The notes below the pieces were generated by a model, which searched no databases, was not told where the DNA came from, and was given only the letters and a program-made list of their open reading frames with translations. Of a stretch of 64,000 nucleotides of DNA, positions 1 to 9,703 are shown in pieces. This DNA is from Chrysemys picta bellii (Eukaryota; Chordata; Testudines; Emydidae): contig NW_027052973.1 in assembly GCF_011386835.1 (NCBI RefSeq), positions 1 to 64,000 on the forward strand, in the 5' to 3' direction. Position 1 is the stretch's first letter. Every line of letters begins with the position of its first letter. The position numbers and the translations under genes are program-made.

Positions 1-586
1 GGGAGCGCGGGGGTGAAAAGGGGGGCTACAATAAATCATGGTTGTCCTTGGGCAACACTCATTTACATATATTTTACATGCCCTCTTTTCTTCATTTTTG
101 TATTTCACTTTAATTGACAAGAATATGCAGAGTTGCTTCATCTGACATGCAACAGAGCTCTTTTCCCCCTCCACCTGATTTCACTTATCCTTGGAGTTAT
201 GGAGAACACAGGGAAAATAAGTTTTCCTAAATGCACATTTCATTTTATTTTTTTAAATGAATTAAAGTGCAGTAAAAAAAAAAGGCACTTTAAAAAAAAA
301 CAACGGACTCAGAGCCAGACTCTGGTTCCAGTGTTACTACAATACAGTATCTAGAAAATAAACAATAAGTGGCTACTCTCCTTTCTAGTGCACCTGAAAA
401 AAATGGTATTTATTTTATTTATTTATTTTTTAGGAAAGATCAAGGTCCTGGAAAATGTACAAGAAACCATAGAGACTCAGCCTAGGGGAAAAAAATCTTC
501 CCACTCCCCGACCCACATGACTTTTACTAGACTTTCTTGATTCTGTCTCACACTTGCTGGCATGTGAACACCAGGAACTATGTCGC
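1..586. other. Intronic DNA, nothing recognised
   Basis: AT-rich sequence with short A and T runs. No gene, clear repeat family or regulatory site is evident. It is probably part of a PGM2L1 intron, inferred from the exon at 54118-54285. Confidence 0.5.
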
Positions 587-722
587 ATCTTTCAGAGTAG
601 CAGCCGTGTTAGTCTGTATCCGCAAAAAGAACAGGAGTACTTGTAGCACCTTAGAGACTAACAAATTTATTAGAGCATAAGCTTTTGTGGACTACAGCCC
701 ACTTCTTTTAGCAGATGAGATA
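587..722 (-). mobile_element. Penelope-like element, 3' tail fragment
   Basis: The sequence carries a widely dispersed reptile repeat phrase (GCAGCCGTGTTAGTCTGTAT, then CTTAGAGACTAACAAATTTA). The same family, longer, lies at 26744-27262, where the minus strand still shows a C-terminal Penelope-like coding relic. Classification is by memory of that family and by this second copy. The fragment is non-coding. Confidence 0.55.
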
Positions 723-1639
723 GCTAATAAATCCCAAGGCGGAGAAGCACCGTGGAGGATTTTTTCTGCTGTGTAATTACAGCCAACAGTTACAGCCAGC
801 TCCTCTGCCCTTCAAGAAATACAAGGCCAGCAACATGAAAATCTGGAAAGATGTTACAATCTACGTGCAGAGGTGTTGTACATAGGGTAAATATGGTACG
901 TCTTCGAGACATCTGCCTGGTTTTGCACTTGATCCAATCACATATGTAAGAATACTGCGTCTAGGTTTAATTCATTTGTGTGAGACTGTCAGACACTTGA
1001 TACAAGGCAAAATGTACAGGCTAGATCCTCATCGGGTGCTCTACTGATCTCAGTAGGGCGACGCGAATTTATACCAGCGGAGGATTTGGCCCCATGGGAG
1101 GTACAGTTGCCGCACATCATACAGACTGCTCCTATTCAATGGCTTCTCTCCCAGTCCCTTGTGGCTAACTCTCCACTGTGCAAATACACACTTCACTTGG
1201 GGGGAGGGGTGGAGAGGAAATGGTTGCACTGGAATCAAAGGCCTAGCATTGGGATCAAAGTATAACACAGTGAGATTCTGCTGCATTAACATCCAGGGGA
1301 GTCGCAGAGCTAAATGCCAGCTCATTAATGGTATCTGTGAAGCCAACTCAGCCTAGAAAGAACTAACATGTAATGCCGTATTTTAGCACTGAAAGTGTGT
1401 GTGTCCAACAAAAGGGGACAGGCCTAAGAAGAGACTACAGCCCGAAGTGGAGCTGTGCAGCGCCCTGAAAGAGAGAACAAGGGGTGAAATCTTGGCCCCA
1501 CTGAAATACAATGGGAAAGCTCCCACTGACTTCAATGGAAACCGAGTTCCACCCCAGGGGTTTAATCCTGCGGAAGGCAGAAGTAAGCCATGGAGGATAG
1601 ATCTCCCTGATCCTTTAATCATTTGTATTTATCTGACTG
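723..1639. other. Intronic DNA, little recognised
   Basis: No gene is seen. Around 1496-1560 there is a short palindromic phrase built on CCCACTGACTTCAATGG, a common small palindromic repeat motif of sauropsid genomes. The open frames here are short and look random. Confidence 0.4.
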
Positions 1640-1745
1640 GATCAGACTGTAGGTTCCTCAGGGCAGGGGCTTTGTCTTCTGATGTGTTTGTAAAGCACTT
1701 ATATGCCAACAGCAGCGTACATATCATTATGAATAACAGTCTCTA
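1640..1745 (+). mobile_element. MIR/CORE-type SINE, 3' part
   Basis: The wording GTAGGTTCCTCAGGGCAGGG and then GTAAAGCACTTATATGCC matches the 3' half of MIR-like SINEs. The 5' part is missing or too diverged. Confidence 0.45.
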
Positions 1746-2461
1746 AGACAAAGGACTTCTTTTAAAATAGTCGGTGTGAACTTCCAACTTTGGCTCCCGC
1801 CCTACTGGGCTGTAAAGGCAGCACAATATGCGGAGGGAGAACTCCCCCAGCTCGGGAGCAGAGAAAAGTTGCCGTAAGCCTAAACTGTGCCCTTTGAAGG
1901 CTGTGGCATGGAGGGAGAGTCTGGTGCATCCCAGAGGCAGCCACAAGGAGGTCGTCATAAGGCAGCGCAGCCCAGGGGGCAGCTCTAACGTAAAATGAGG
2001 ACCACTGTAGTGACCGCTCCACAAGTTGTGCCTCTTTGCAGGGGCAGCTGAGACTCTGCCCCCCACACCCTCCCCACTCCACTCCCTTGTTAAAAAAAAG
2101 ATGTAGAGAAAATGTATTTTGCGAAGAGGTTGCTGTGCTGGATGTTCCCAGGTTATACAGCCCTTCGTGTTCAATGCTATTGTTAAAAGCTGTTTCCACA
2201 TGAACCAACTATTGTAAATGAGGTAATGTCGACATTTAACTAATTTCATCCAAACGCCCTCTGCCCCCACCCCCAACAACACAATCTTATTTGCTCCAGC
2301 AAATAACTGCAAACTCAAAAGAGAGAACGGGTTAAGTCTCCTCCTTAAAGAAAAGACTATCAGGCCAGTTAACTACTGGGTTTAAGTAGATGTTTTAGAA
2401 CTAAGGCACAAAGCTCTTCAGCATAATGCATCTTTACAACATCTCTAATCTCCTTTCTAGC
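1746..2461. other. Intronic DNA, nothing recognised
   Basis: The long minus frames here (up to 191 codons at 1743-2318) overlap one another in different frames and carry no recognisable domain. I see no gene or assignable repeat. Confidence 0.4.
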
Positions 2462-2665
2462 ACAGGAGGACAGTCTTGTGGTTAAGACACCGGACTAAGA
2501 CTCAGATGCTGGGTCAAGTCTCAATTTTGCCATTGATTCCTGGGACAAGGCACCTGATCTGTTTGTTCCACATCTGTAAAATGGGTATAAAACTCCCTCT
2601 CTCTCAAGCCTTTATCTCGGCTATTTAGATGATACGCTCTTCAGGGGCAGGGACTGCCGGAAAGA
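2462..2665 (+). mobile_element. MIR/CORE-type SINE
   Basis: In order: a tRNA-related 5' segment (TCTTGTGGTTAAGACACCGG), a middle part ending in CATCTGTAAAATGGG, and a 3' part with TCTTCAGGGGCAGGGACTG. This order is that of a full MIR-type SINE. Strongly diverged, so old. Confidence 0.65.
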
Positions 2666-3879
2666 AGGGAGAGGAGGTGGTGCTTGTGAGGTGATGGAGT
2701 TTACACATATTTGGTAGTGTTTTATAAACAAACACGGGAGAAAATACCACAACATTTTAAAAGAAATTTAAAATGGGGGCTCTACTCACAAGTTTTCATT
2801 TTAAAAGTTTTTAAGTTAGTGTCTCTTTAATCTTCATGACGCTTCTACAAATATTTTCAGTACAATGTTGTCAATTTACTCCTAGCAGTTTGCCCCTTGT
2901 ATTTAACAGTTTTACTGGGGGGAAAGTATAACTAAAATAATCGAACATTTGTGTGCAGGGTGGTTATACTTAAGTCAACGCACAGTATTTTAATTACATG
3001 TCTTAATTCAAGAGTGTACTGTTGCTTAAAGAAACATACCAAATGGGAATTCATTCCATGCAGTTTGGAATCTAAAATCATTGATGCAGGTTAAATAAAT
3101 TCTTGAATTGAACAGAAGTAATTATTTTTTCATCCTTTCGTCTTAATTCAACATACAACAACATATGATGATCTTCAATGTAACTATGCAAAGATTAAAG
3201 CCATCGTTTTTTTTTTTAACAGGGGTACCTAAGGCAGCTAAGTAATAGCACCCTGATTTTCTGAAGTGCTGACCACTCACAGAAATCATTAAAGGCAGTG
3301 AGAGCTTTTGGTGTAGCACATTTGATAATCAGGCTACTATGATTTACGTGCCCGCATTTAGGCAGTTGGGTCTGTACGTTTTGCCTTAAAATTTTTAAAC
3401 AGTTAAGATAAAGTCTATTTCACATGCAACAACAAACCAAACATGAGAATCTAATGGAAAATACTTTCCAGTAAGGAGGATGGTTCCACCTAAAACTAAA
3501 TAAAAGTAACATTTTCTTCATTACCTACTTTGTATTTTAATTATAGCCTCTTAGCGGTACTCATAGCCATTACTCTAAGGTTAGGAGGTATCACACTGCC
3601 AGACAATTTGACTTTTCTTTACAAAAATGCCCCAGGGAGTCTTGCTGAAAAGAAAACAAACCCTCCATTGTAGGATTGTTGTTGTAACTAACTTACAATA
3701 CCAGCAATGATAAAAATTGTATTGAGGCATTTCTGTTGCTATGTTACCAGTGTTGCCTTGTACTTCCTGTATTTCTGAAGATCAGGGGACAAATTCTCTC
3801 AGCTCGGACTTCGGTGGAACAGGGCCAGTTGTTGCCAGATGAGGATCTGGCTCCACTGCTTCAAGTTGCTTGGTGCAAA
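2666..3879. other. AT-rich intronic DNA
   Basis: AT-rich with no convincing gene or repeat. The 68-codon plus frame at 3736-3942 has no known domain and runs into the repeat beginning at 3880. Confidence 0.4.
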
Positions 3880-4091
3880 TGTAACCCACACACCTCCTGG
3901 GTGTGGTGTTCTGTCCCATCTAGTGGCACTGAGACCACTTAGAGAGAAAGAAGGCAATTAAGGAGTCTGCTCTACAGCCTTAACTAACAGGCAGTTGGCT
4001 TTTAGCTCATGCGGTAGAGGCTCATGCACTAAGCTCCCAAGATCCCCAGTTCGATCTGGCCCGCTGACGACCTGGGTCTGTTGGTGTTACA
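3880..4091 (+). mobile_element. TGTAAC...GTTACA repeat with tRNA-like core
   Basis: The unit begins TGTAACCCACAC and ends GTGTTACA, so its ends are short inverted repeats of the TG...CA type. Inside, about 3998-4062, is a tRNA-like stretch: an A-box-like TAGCTCATGCGGTAGAG and a B-box-like CAGTTCGATCTGG at proper order and spacing. It may be a small LTR-type element, a TRIM, or a SINE captured between such ends. No flanking duplication could be seen. Not a functional tRNA gene, because the acceptor stem does not pair. Confidence 0.4.
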
Positions 4092-4861
4092 CTATCCCAT
4101 GTTAATTTTATTAAATGCTCACTTTGAGCAAAGAAAACACAGGACTCCTTAACCAGTACCCCTCTTCTTGCCCACTAGGAAAATTTTAGCATTTAAAAAT
4201 TGATGCTGGCAGAATAGAAGTCAGACCTGCATTTACAATTCTGTACTTTCCTGGTGCAATCCTGCACTCAGTAGTACCAGAGAGTTTTGCCTGGATACAA
4301 ACGGGTGTTTCTGCCTGTGCACAGGCTAACATGATCAAGCGCTCTTGACGGTCCTGATTCACTGAAACAGACCCACCGCCAACTGTTTCTGCACACTTGC
4401 AATCTTCCACACTCTGCACACTTCCACTATCCGTCCATTGCACACATGAAAGAAGAAAGGAACACTAGAAATTCTGGTCTGAAACAAAGCATTGCACTGC
4501 ACTGGGAGCATGCTTCTGTGAGGCTGTATTCACCTCAGAGCAAGCTGCACGGAGACACAATCATTTCCAACTCAGAGCCAGAGCCAAAGCAATTGGCACT
4601 TTTAGCAGAGAAGAGCAGCAACAGCTCTTCGTCTAAGGGGATATCTTCCTGTGTGATGGGTTATGTATCCATGCGTCTTCTTCAAAATATTAATGGGATT
4701 TGCAGGCATGTCCCTGTGTGCTAATTAGGAATATTAAATGAGTTCAGAACAGCAAATTGGGTTGCAAATACAGAAAAGGTAACTTTTAGGGCTAATTATC
4801 AGTTGTTACATCAGGAAAAGATATTAATTAAAAGGGATGGTGGAAACAGGAGCTTTGAGAG
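4092..4861. other. Intronic DNA, nothing recognised
   Basis: Small frames on both strands (4186-4443 minus, 4446-4724 plus) have no domain, splice context or repeat match that I recognise. Confidence 0.4.
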
Positions 4862-4955
4862 CAAAGGAGGCTGCTGCCTTGCACTTGGGAGACCTGGATT
4901 CAATTTCCGGTTCGGCCACACACTCTCTATGTAGTTTTGAGCAAGTTATTTAGGC
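4862..4955 (+). mobile_element. MIR-type SINE, 5'/middle part, cut by palindrome
   Basis: The wording GGGAGACCTGGATTCAATTTC and then TTTTGAGCAAGTTATTTA corresponds to the MIR segment that ends in AAGTCACTTAA. At exactly this point the sequence passes into the palindromic unit at 4952-5048. Confidence 0.5.
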
Positions 4956-5048
4956 CCAGATCCTCAAAGGTATTCAGTCAGCAGTCAAACTTCCATTGAT
5001 TTCAATGGAAGTCAGGAGCCTAAAATATCTTTGAGGATTATGGGACTT
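4952..5048. mobile_element. Palindromic TTAA-flanked miniature element
   Basis: The left arm TTTAGGCCCAGATCCTCAAA is mirrored by the right arm, which read on the other strand starts TTAAGTCCCATAATCCTCAAA. The centre carries the phrase ATTGATTTCAATGGAAG. TTTA/TTAA flanks and the near-palindrome fit a piggyBac-like miniature element. Other copies sit at the same MIR position near 15190, 27367 and 31277. Confidence 0.45.
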
Positions 5049-5895
5049 AAGCACCTGGAAAACTACTGGACTCCACAAACCCTGAGTTGCGAACCAAGGC
5101 TCCCTCTACAATGAAGGGGAGAAAGAGGAGCCTCAGAATGGGATCTGAAAGACAGCATGCTAAGTGGGGAGACACCTAAACCAACCAATGCTGACAGTCA
5201 TAAGCCCCACCCCTTCCAGAATCTTTTCCCAAAGGGAGATTACACAAAAGCACCTGCGAAACTTTATTAACTAAGGGAATAACTATTTCTGAGGCTTCAT
5301 ATTTTGAATGCACCACTATGATGCAACAAAACGTTTTTAATCTGAATATTCAAATAGTGTGTTCCAAGTCCCACAGCTGAGTTAACAGCAAACAGATCAA
5401 CTGACTTCTTGTCTCTGAGGTCTCTCCAGATCTGTAAAAGTTTGAGGTAGGCACCCAACTCTCATTGACTTTCAACAGAAATTGGGCACCTGACTCCCTT
5501 AGCCCTTTTGAAAAATCTCAGCTTAAAGCAACAGACCCAAACATGGCAAGATTTTTTTATGCATGTAGTGTCTGTCATCCCAAAGCACTTTACAAATGAT
5601 ATACACCCCTGAACTACTTCATCCCTGAAATGCACCCACCTCTGAGATGGGGAGTGGTAGCAAGGTGTATAACTGGAATGGAGCACTTTGTATAATAGCA
5701 GGCTAGGCAGGAACTATTTTGCCAAGGGCATCAGGGCAAGCCTCTATTTTTTTTTTAAACCAACAGGGGCAACAGGGTCTTTATCATCCAGACGGAGCAG
5801 AGAGGGTGCATTTCTAAGGCCTTCCCCCAAAGCCTTCTTTATAGAAATTTGCACCGAACTCAATGGAGCCACTGCAGAAAATCTGCGGTACCTAT
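5049..5895. other. Intronic DNA with a small palindrome
   Basis: About 5444-5527 holds a diverged palindromic unit with AGGCACCCAACTCTCATTG and CCCTTTTGAAAAATCTCAGC. The rest shows nothing assignable. Confidence 0.35.
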
Positions 5896-6115
5896 AGGTC
5901 CCATTACCATAGCATCTGAGCACTTCACAATCTTAAAAGTCTTTATCCTCCTTTTGCCCCGGAGAATGGGATTATCCCCATTTTACTGAGGCAACACTGA
6001 AGAACAGAGAGGCTAAATGACTTGCCCAAGGTCACACAGGAAGTCTGTGGCAGAGCAGGGACTTCAACTCTAGTCTCCCAAGACCCAGGTTAAAACTCTA
6101 ACCACTGGACCATCC
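5896..6115 (-). mobile_element. MIR/CORE-type SINE, minus orientation
   Basis: Read on the minus strand, the order is tRNA-like head, then GTGTGACCTTGGGCAAGTCA (plus-strand TGACTTGCCCAAGGTCACAC), then a tail with the reverse of TGAGCACTTCACAATC. This is one of the better-preserved MIR-like copies in the window and has no palindrome in the TTAA site. Confidence 0.65.
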
Positions 6116-6802
6116 TACCCTCTCTAGAAATAAAAGGCTGACTGGCCCATGTCAAAATTTGAATCTGCTGTCCTCAGCAGTCTAGGTATTTCAAACCTGA
6201 TGATTTTCACAACTAAACAGATCCCTCTGCTATAAGGATGCAAAACAATACACAACAGCAGTTACAGTAGAGCGATTATTTGCATGTTCTCCAATACACG
6301 TATGTTTAGTTCTTTTAACTTTAAAATAACCAGATAACACCAGTATCAAAAAGGCAAACACATTGACGAGTAAAGAGATTTTTAACTAAATGTTAACAGA
6401 AAAAGTAGAACTTCAGCTTAAAATGCTGGCTTTGTGCATTGCTTTAATGGGAGCTGGCTGGAGCGGATACTCAGCAGTATATCTCTCAGTCTAAAACACT
6501 CCCATTAACATGTGTAATTCCCCATGCACCAAAGTGAGCGTCTACTCTTAGGAGACACTATAACACCTCTTTGTGGTGATGCATGTTTACGCCTGCAGCA
6601 GTTAACAGCTGACAGTAAGAAAAATAAAAATAGCCAACTCTCCCTTTGATTGTCATCACATTTTCCCTTTTTTGTCTGTGACATGTTTTCATCTTGTGAC
6701 ACTTAACAGACCTGCAGTATGGAAAAATCTGACATTCCCTCTATACACCTTCAATGTAGGCAGCTGACACAAAAACCTCCATATTCTACCCTAGTAAATA
6801 AC
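6116..6802. other. Intronic DNA, nothing recognised
   Basis: AT-rich. The 65-codon minus frame (6505-6702) is not recognisable. The stretch ends at the TTA target duplication of the Harbinger element (6803-6805). Confidence 0.4.
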
Positions 6803-7153
6803 TTAGGCCTGGTCTACACTACGACTTTAATTCGGATTTATCAGCTTTAATTCGAATTAACCCTGTAACCGTCCACACAATGACGCTATTTAATTCGATG
6901 TAAAGGGCCCTTTAAATCGATTTCTGTACTCCACCCCAACGAGCGGAGTAGTGCCAAAATCGATTTTAGCAATTCGATTTAGGGTTAGTGTGGCCGCAAT
7001 TCGATGGTATTGGCATCCGGGAGCTATCCCACAGTGCATCATTGTGACCGCTCTGGACAGCAATCTGAACTCGGATGCACTGGCCAGGTAGACAGGAAAA
7101 GCCCCGCGAACATTTGAATTTCATTTCCTGTTTGCCCAGCATGGAGAGCACAG

Positions 7154-9480
7154 GTGACCACAGATACCTCATCAGCACAGGTAACCATGCAGGCTGATAA
7201 TCGAAAAAGAGCACCAGCATGGACCGTGAGGGAGGTACTGGATCTCATCGCTGTATGGGGAGAGGATTCAGTGCTTGCAGAACTTCGTTCTAAAAGACGA
7301 AATGCAAAAACTTTTGAAAAAATCTCCAAGGGCATGATGGAGAGAGGCCACAATAGGGACTCTGAGCAGTGCCGCGTGAAAGTCAAGGAGCTCAGACAAG
7401 CCTATCAGAAAACAAAGGAGGCAAACGGTCGCTCCGGGTCAGAGCCGCGGACATGCCGCTACTACGCCGAGCTGCATGCAATTCTAGGGGGGGCTGCCAC
7501 CACTACCCCACCTTTGTTCGTGGATTCTGGGTCGGGGATAGTCTCGACGCCTGAGGATTCTGCCGATGGGGTGGAGGAGGAGGAGGAGGATGAGCTTGCA
7601 GAGAGCACACAGCACTCCCTTCTCCCCAACAGCCAGGATCTTTTTATCACCCCGACTGAAGTACCCTCCCAAGCCAGTACCCAAGACTCTGACCCCATGG
7701 AAGGGACCTCAGGTGAGTTTACCTTTTAAAATATAAAACTTGTTTTAAAAGCAAACGGTTTTTAATGATTACTTTGCCTGACTTTGCATTCGCGGTCAGT
7801 TCAGCTACTGGAAAAGTCTGTAGCTACTGGAAAAGTCTGTTAACGTGTCTGGGGATGGAGCGGAAATCCTCCAGGGACATCTCAATGAAGCTCTCCTGGA
7901 GGTACTCCGAAAGCCTTGCCAGAAGGTTTCTGGGCAGTGCATCTTTATTCCCTCCTCCATGGTAGGACACTTGACCACGCCATGCTTGCAGCAAGTAATC
8001 TGGTATCATTGCCTGACAAAGCCTGGCAGCGTATGGTCCCGGTGTTTGCTGGCATTCAAGCAACATCCGTTCTTTATCTTGTTGTGTAATCCTCAGGAGA
8101 GTGATATCACTCCTGGTAACCTGGTTGAAATACGGGAACTTAATTAAGGGGACAGAGGTGGCCGTTCCTACTGGGCTGTTTGCCTGTGGCGGAAAATAAA
8201 TCCTTCCCTGCAGTTAGCCAAGCGCAGATGGGAAATTGGCCCTGAGTTTTTCGCGTTTGGCTAGCAGGGATCTTCCCTGTTACCAGCCACGCGGTGGGGG
8301 GAGGGTACCGTGATCATCCCAGAGAATTCATGGCGGGGGGGGGGGGGGGGCGGCGGCGGGGGGGGGGGGTAGTTTGGTGCCTGCAGGGATCTTCCCTGAT
8401 ACCAGCCACGCGGTGGGGGGAGGGTACCGTGATCATCCGAGAATTCATGGCGAGTGGGGGGGGGGGGCGGCGGCGGCGGGGGGGGTAGTTTGGTGCCTGC
8501 AGGGATCTTCCCTGATACCAGCCACGCGGTGGGGGGGAGGGGTACAGCGATCATCCCAGAGAATTCATGGCGAGAGGGGGGGGGGGTTAGTTTGTTTTCT
8601 GGTGCTGCTGAATGTTAACAGAAAAACCGCAGCACTCTACTTGCCTGAAGGGGCCCAGACAAGCCCCACCACACTGCCCCCCGCCCCCCCCCAACTGGCT
8701 GAGATTGGCCAGGCTTCTGCAGCACTCTACAAGCTATGCTTGGTATGAAAGGACGGCGCAGAAGCTTACCATGGCCGCATGCAAGCCGAATTCTGTTGCC
8801 CAGACCTGTGATCTCTAGCAGCAAAGCCACAGGCACTCAGCATTAAGAGGCAAAATGCGACCTTGCACAGAAATCACATGTGCTATGTAATGTGAACAGT
8901 GTTGGTCACCGTGAAAGAGTATAAGCATTGTTCTGCAAAATGTAGCTTTTAAAACAATTCTCTCTTTTTTCCCCTCCCTACAGCAGCTGCAAATTCCTCA
9001 AGCCTCCCTCCTCCATCCCGAAGGTTATCACAGATAAGGCGTCGTAAGAAGAAGACGCGAGACGAGATGTTTTCTGAAATTATGCAATCCAGCAGGAGTG
9101 ACAGAGCTCATCTGAATGAGTGGAAGGAAACAGTTTCAAAGTATAGGAAAGAAGTCAGTGAACGTGAGGAGAGGAGGGACCAACGTGAGGAGAGGAGGGA
9201 CCAACGTGAGGAGAGGAGAGATGCTCGAGATGAGAGGTGGCGGCAGGAAGACCAGAGGATGAAGGATGCAACGCTGGGGCTGCTCCGGCGTCTGGTGGAG
9301 GTTCAGGAACGGCTGCTGGAAAACAGACTGCCGCTTCAGCAACTGTTCCACCCTCCCCCCTCCCCATGTTCCGTATCCTCCTCACCCAGACGTGTAAGAA
9401 CTCGGGGGGGGGGGAGGCTCCGTACACCTTCCCATTCCACCCCAGTAGACAGCCCAAGCAAAAGGCTGTCATTTTTTTAA
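7154..9480 (+). CDS. Harbinger Myb/SANT-like DNA-binding protein, two exons
   Basis: Accessory protein of the Harbinger element; in this superfamily it binds transposon ends and helps bring the transposase into the nucleus. Exon 1 is 7154-7712, exon 2 is 8984-9480. The donor CAG|GTGAGT at 7712/7713 and the acceptor CCCTACAG at 8976-8983 give 1056 coding bases, 351 residues, in frame. The alternative NAGNAG acceptor drops one codon. Residues about 20-115 form the Myb/SANT trihelix-type domain (RAPAWTVREVLDLIAVWGED, then KVKELRQAYQKTKEAN). An acidic stretch follows (EEEEEDE). Exon 2 has a basic motif QIRRRKKKTRDEMF and a charged helix with three near-identical 7-residue repeats (REERRDQ), encoded by a 21-base tandem repeat at 9160-9226. 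A second Met at residue 12 is an equally possible start. AATAAA signals follow at 9563-9575. Confidence 0.85.
7824..8213 (-). CDS. Unexplained antisense reading frame in Myb-gene intron
   Basis: A 129-codon stop-free frame on the minus strand, inside the intron of the Myb-like gene and on the same strand as the transposase. The first Met is at 8066 (80 residues), but the frame is open upstream to a stop at 8214-8216. Acceptor-like sites (CCGCCACAG before 8183 and CTGCAG before 8207) suggest it could be a terminal exon. The translation looks protein-like, with amphipathic helices (KERMLLECQQTPGPYAARLC; EYLQESFIEMSLEDFRSI), and ends in RLFQ followed by TAG. An ATTAAA signal lies downstream at 7761-7766. 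I recognise no family. It may be a third Harbinger gene, a captured exon or chance; the plus strand is also open over much of this stretch. Confidence 0.4.
   Translation of the reverse strand: MQGRIYFPPQANSPVGTATSVPLIKFPYFNQVTRSDITLLRITQQDKERMLLECQQTPGPYAARLCQAMIPDYLLQAWRGQVSYHGGGNKDALPRNLLARLSEYLQESFIEMSLEDFRSIPRHVNRLFQ
8264..8605 (+). repeat. G-rich minisatellite, three units of about 116 bases
   Basis: Three tandem units start at GCAGGGATCTTCCCTG (8264, 8383, 8499). Each carries ACCAGCCACGCGGTGGGG, GAATTCATGGCG and then a long G run with CGG triplets. It lies in the intron of the Myb-like gene. The G runs could form quadruplexes on the plus strand. The proline-rich minus frames here are artefacts of the C runs. 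Confidence 0.8.
8606..8983 (+). other. Rest of the Myb-gene intron
   Basis: Intron sequence of the Harbinger Myb-like gene ending in a pyrimidine tract (TCTCTTTTTTCCCCTCCCTACAG) split by the acceptor at 8983. No coding signal is convincing here. Confidence 0.5.
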
Positions 9481-9703
9481 CCTTTTCTTTGTGGCTTTTT
9501 CCTTCCCAGCAATCCTCCTCCCAAATACCACCCGGGTTCCCTCCCTCTTTTTCTAATCTATTAATAAAGAATAAATGATTTTTAAATGATAGTGACTTTA
9601 TTTGGTTTGAAAGAAAGCTGGGGGAAGGGGCAGGGTGGATTCCTTACAGAAAATCAGTCAATAAAGGGGGCGGGTTTTCATGAAGGAGAAACAAACAGAT
9701 ATT
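9481..9703. terminator. Convergent polyadenylation region in Harbinger
   Basis: The two transposon genes end tail to tail. Plus-strand AATAAA hexamers lie at 9563-9575, and a minus-strand AATAAA at 9598-9603. Compact overlapping 3' ends are usual in such transposons. Confidence 0.6.

Noticed and set aside
1743..2318. 191-codon minus frame as a gene
   Set aside because: No domain, overlapping open frames in other phases and no splice or repeat support.
3998..4062. Functional tRNA gene
   Set aside because: A- and B-box-like motifs are present, but acceptor stem pairing is absent and it lies inside a repeat.
8261..8554. Proline-rich minus-strand protein
   Set aside because: Produced by C runs of the minisatellite units; composition is an artefact.
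8294..8590. CRISPR-like array of three repeats
   Set aside because: Units are directly tandem without unique spacers, and the DNA is vertebrate.
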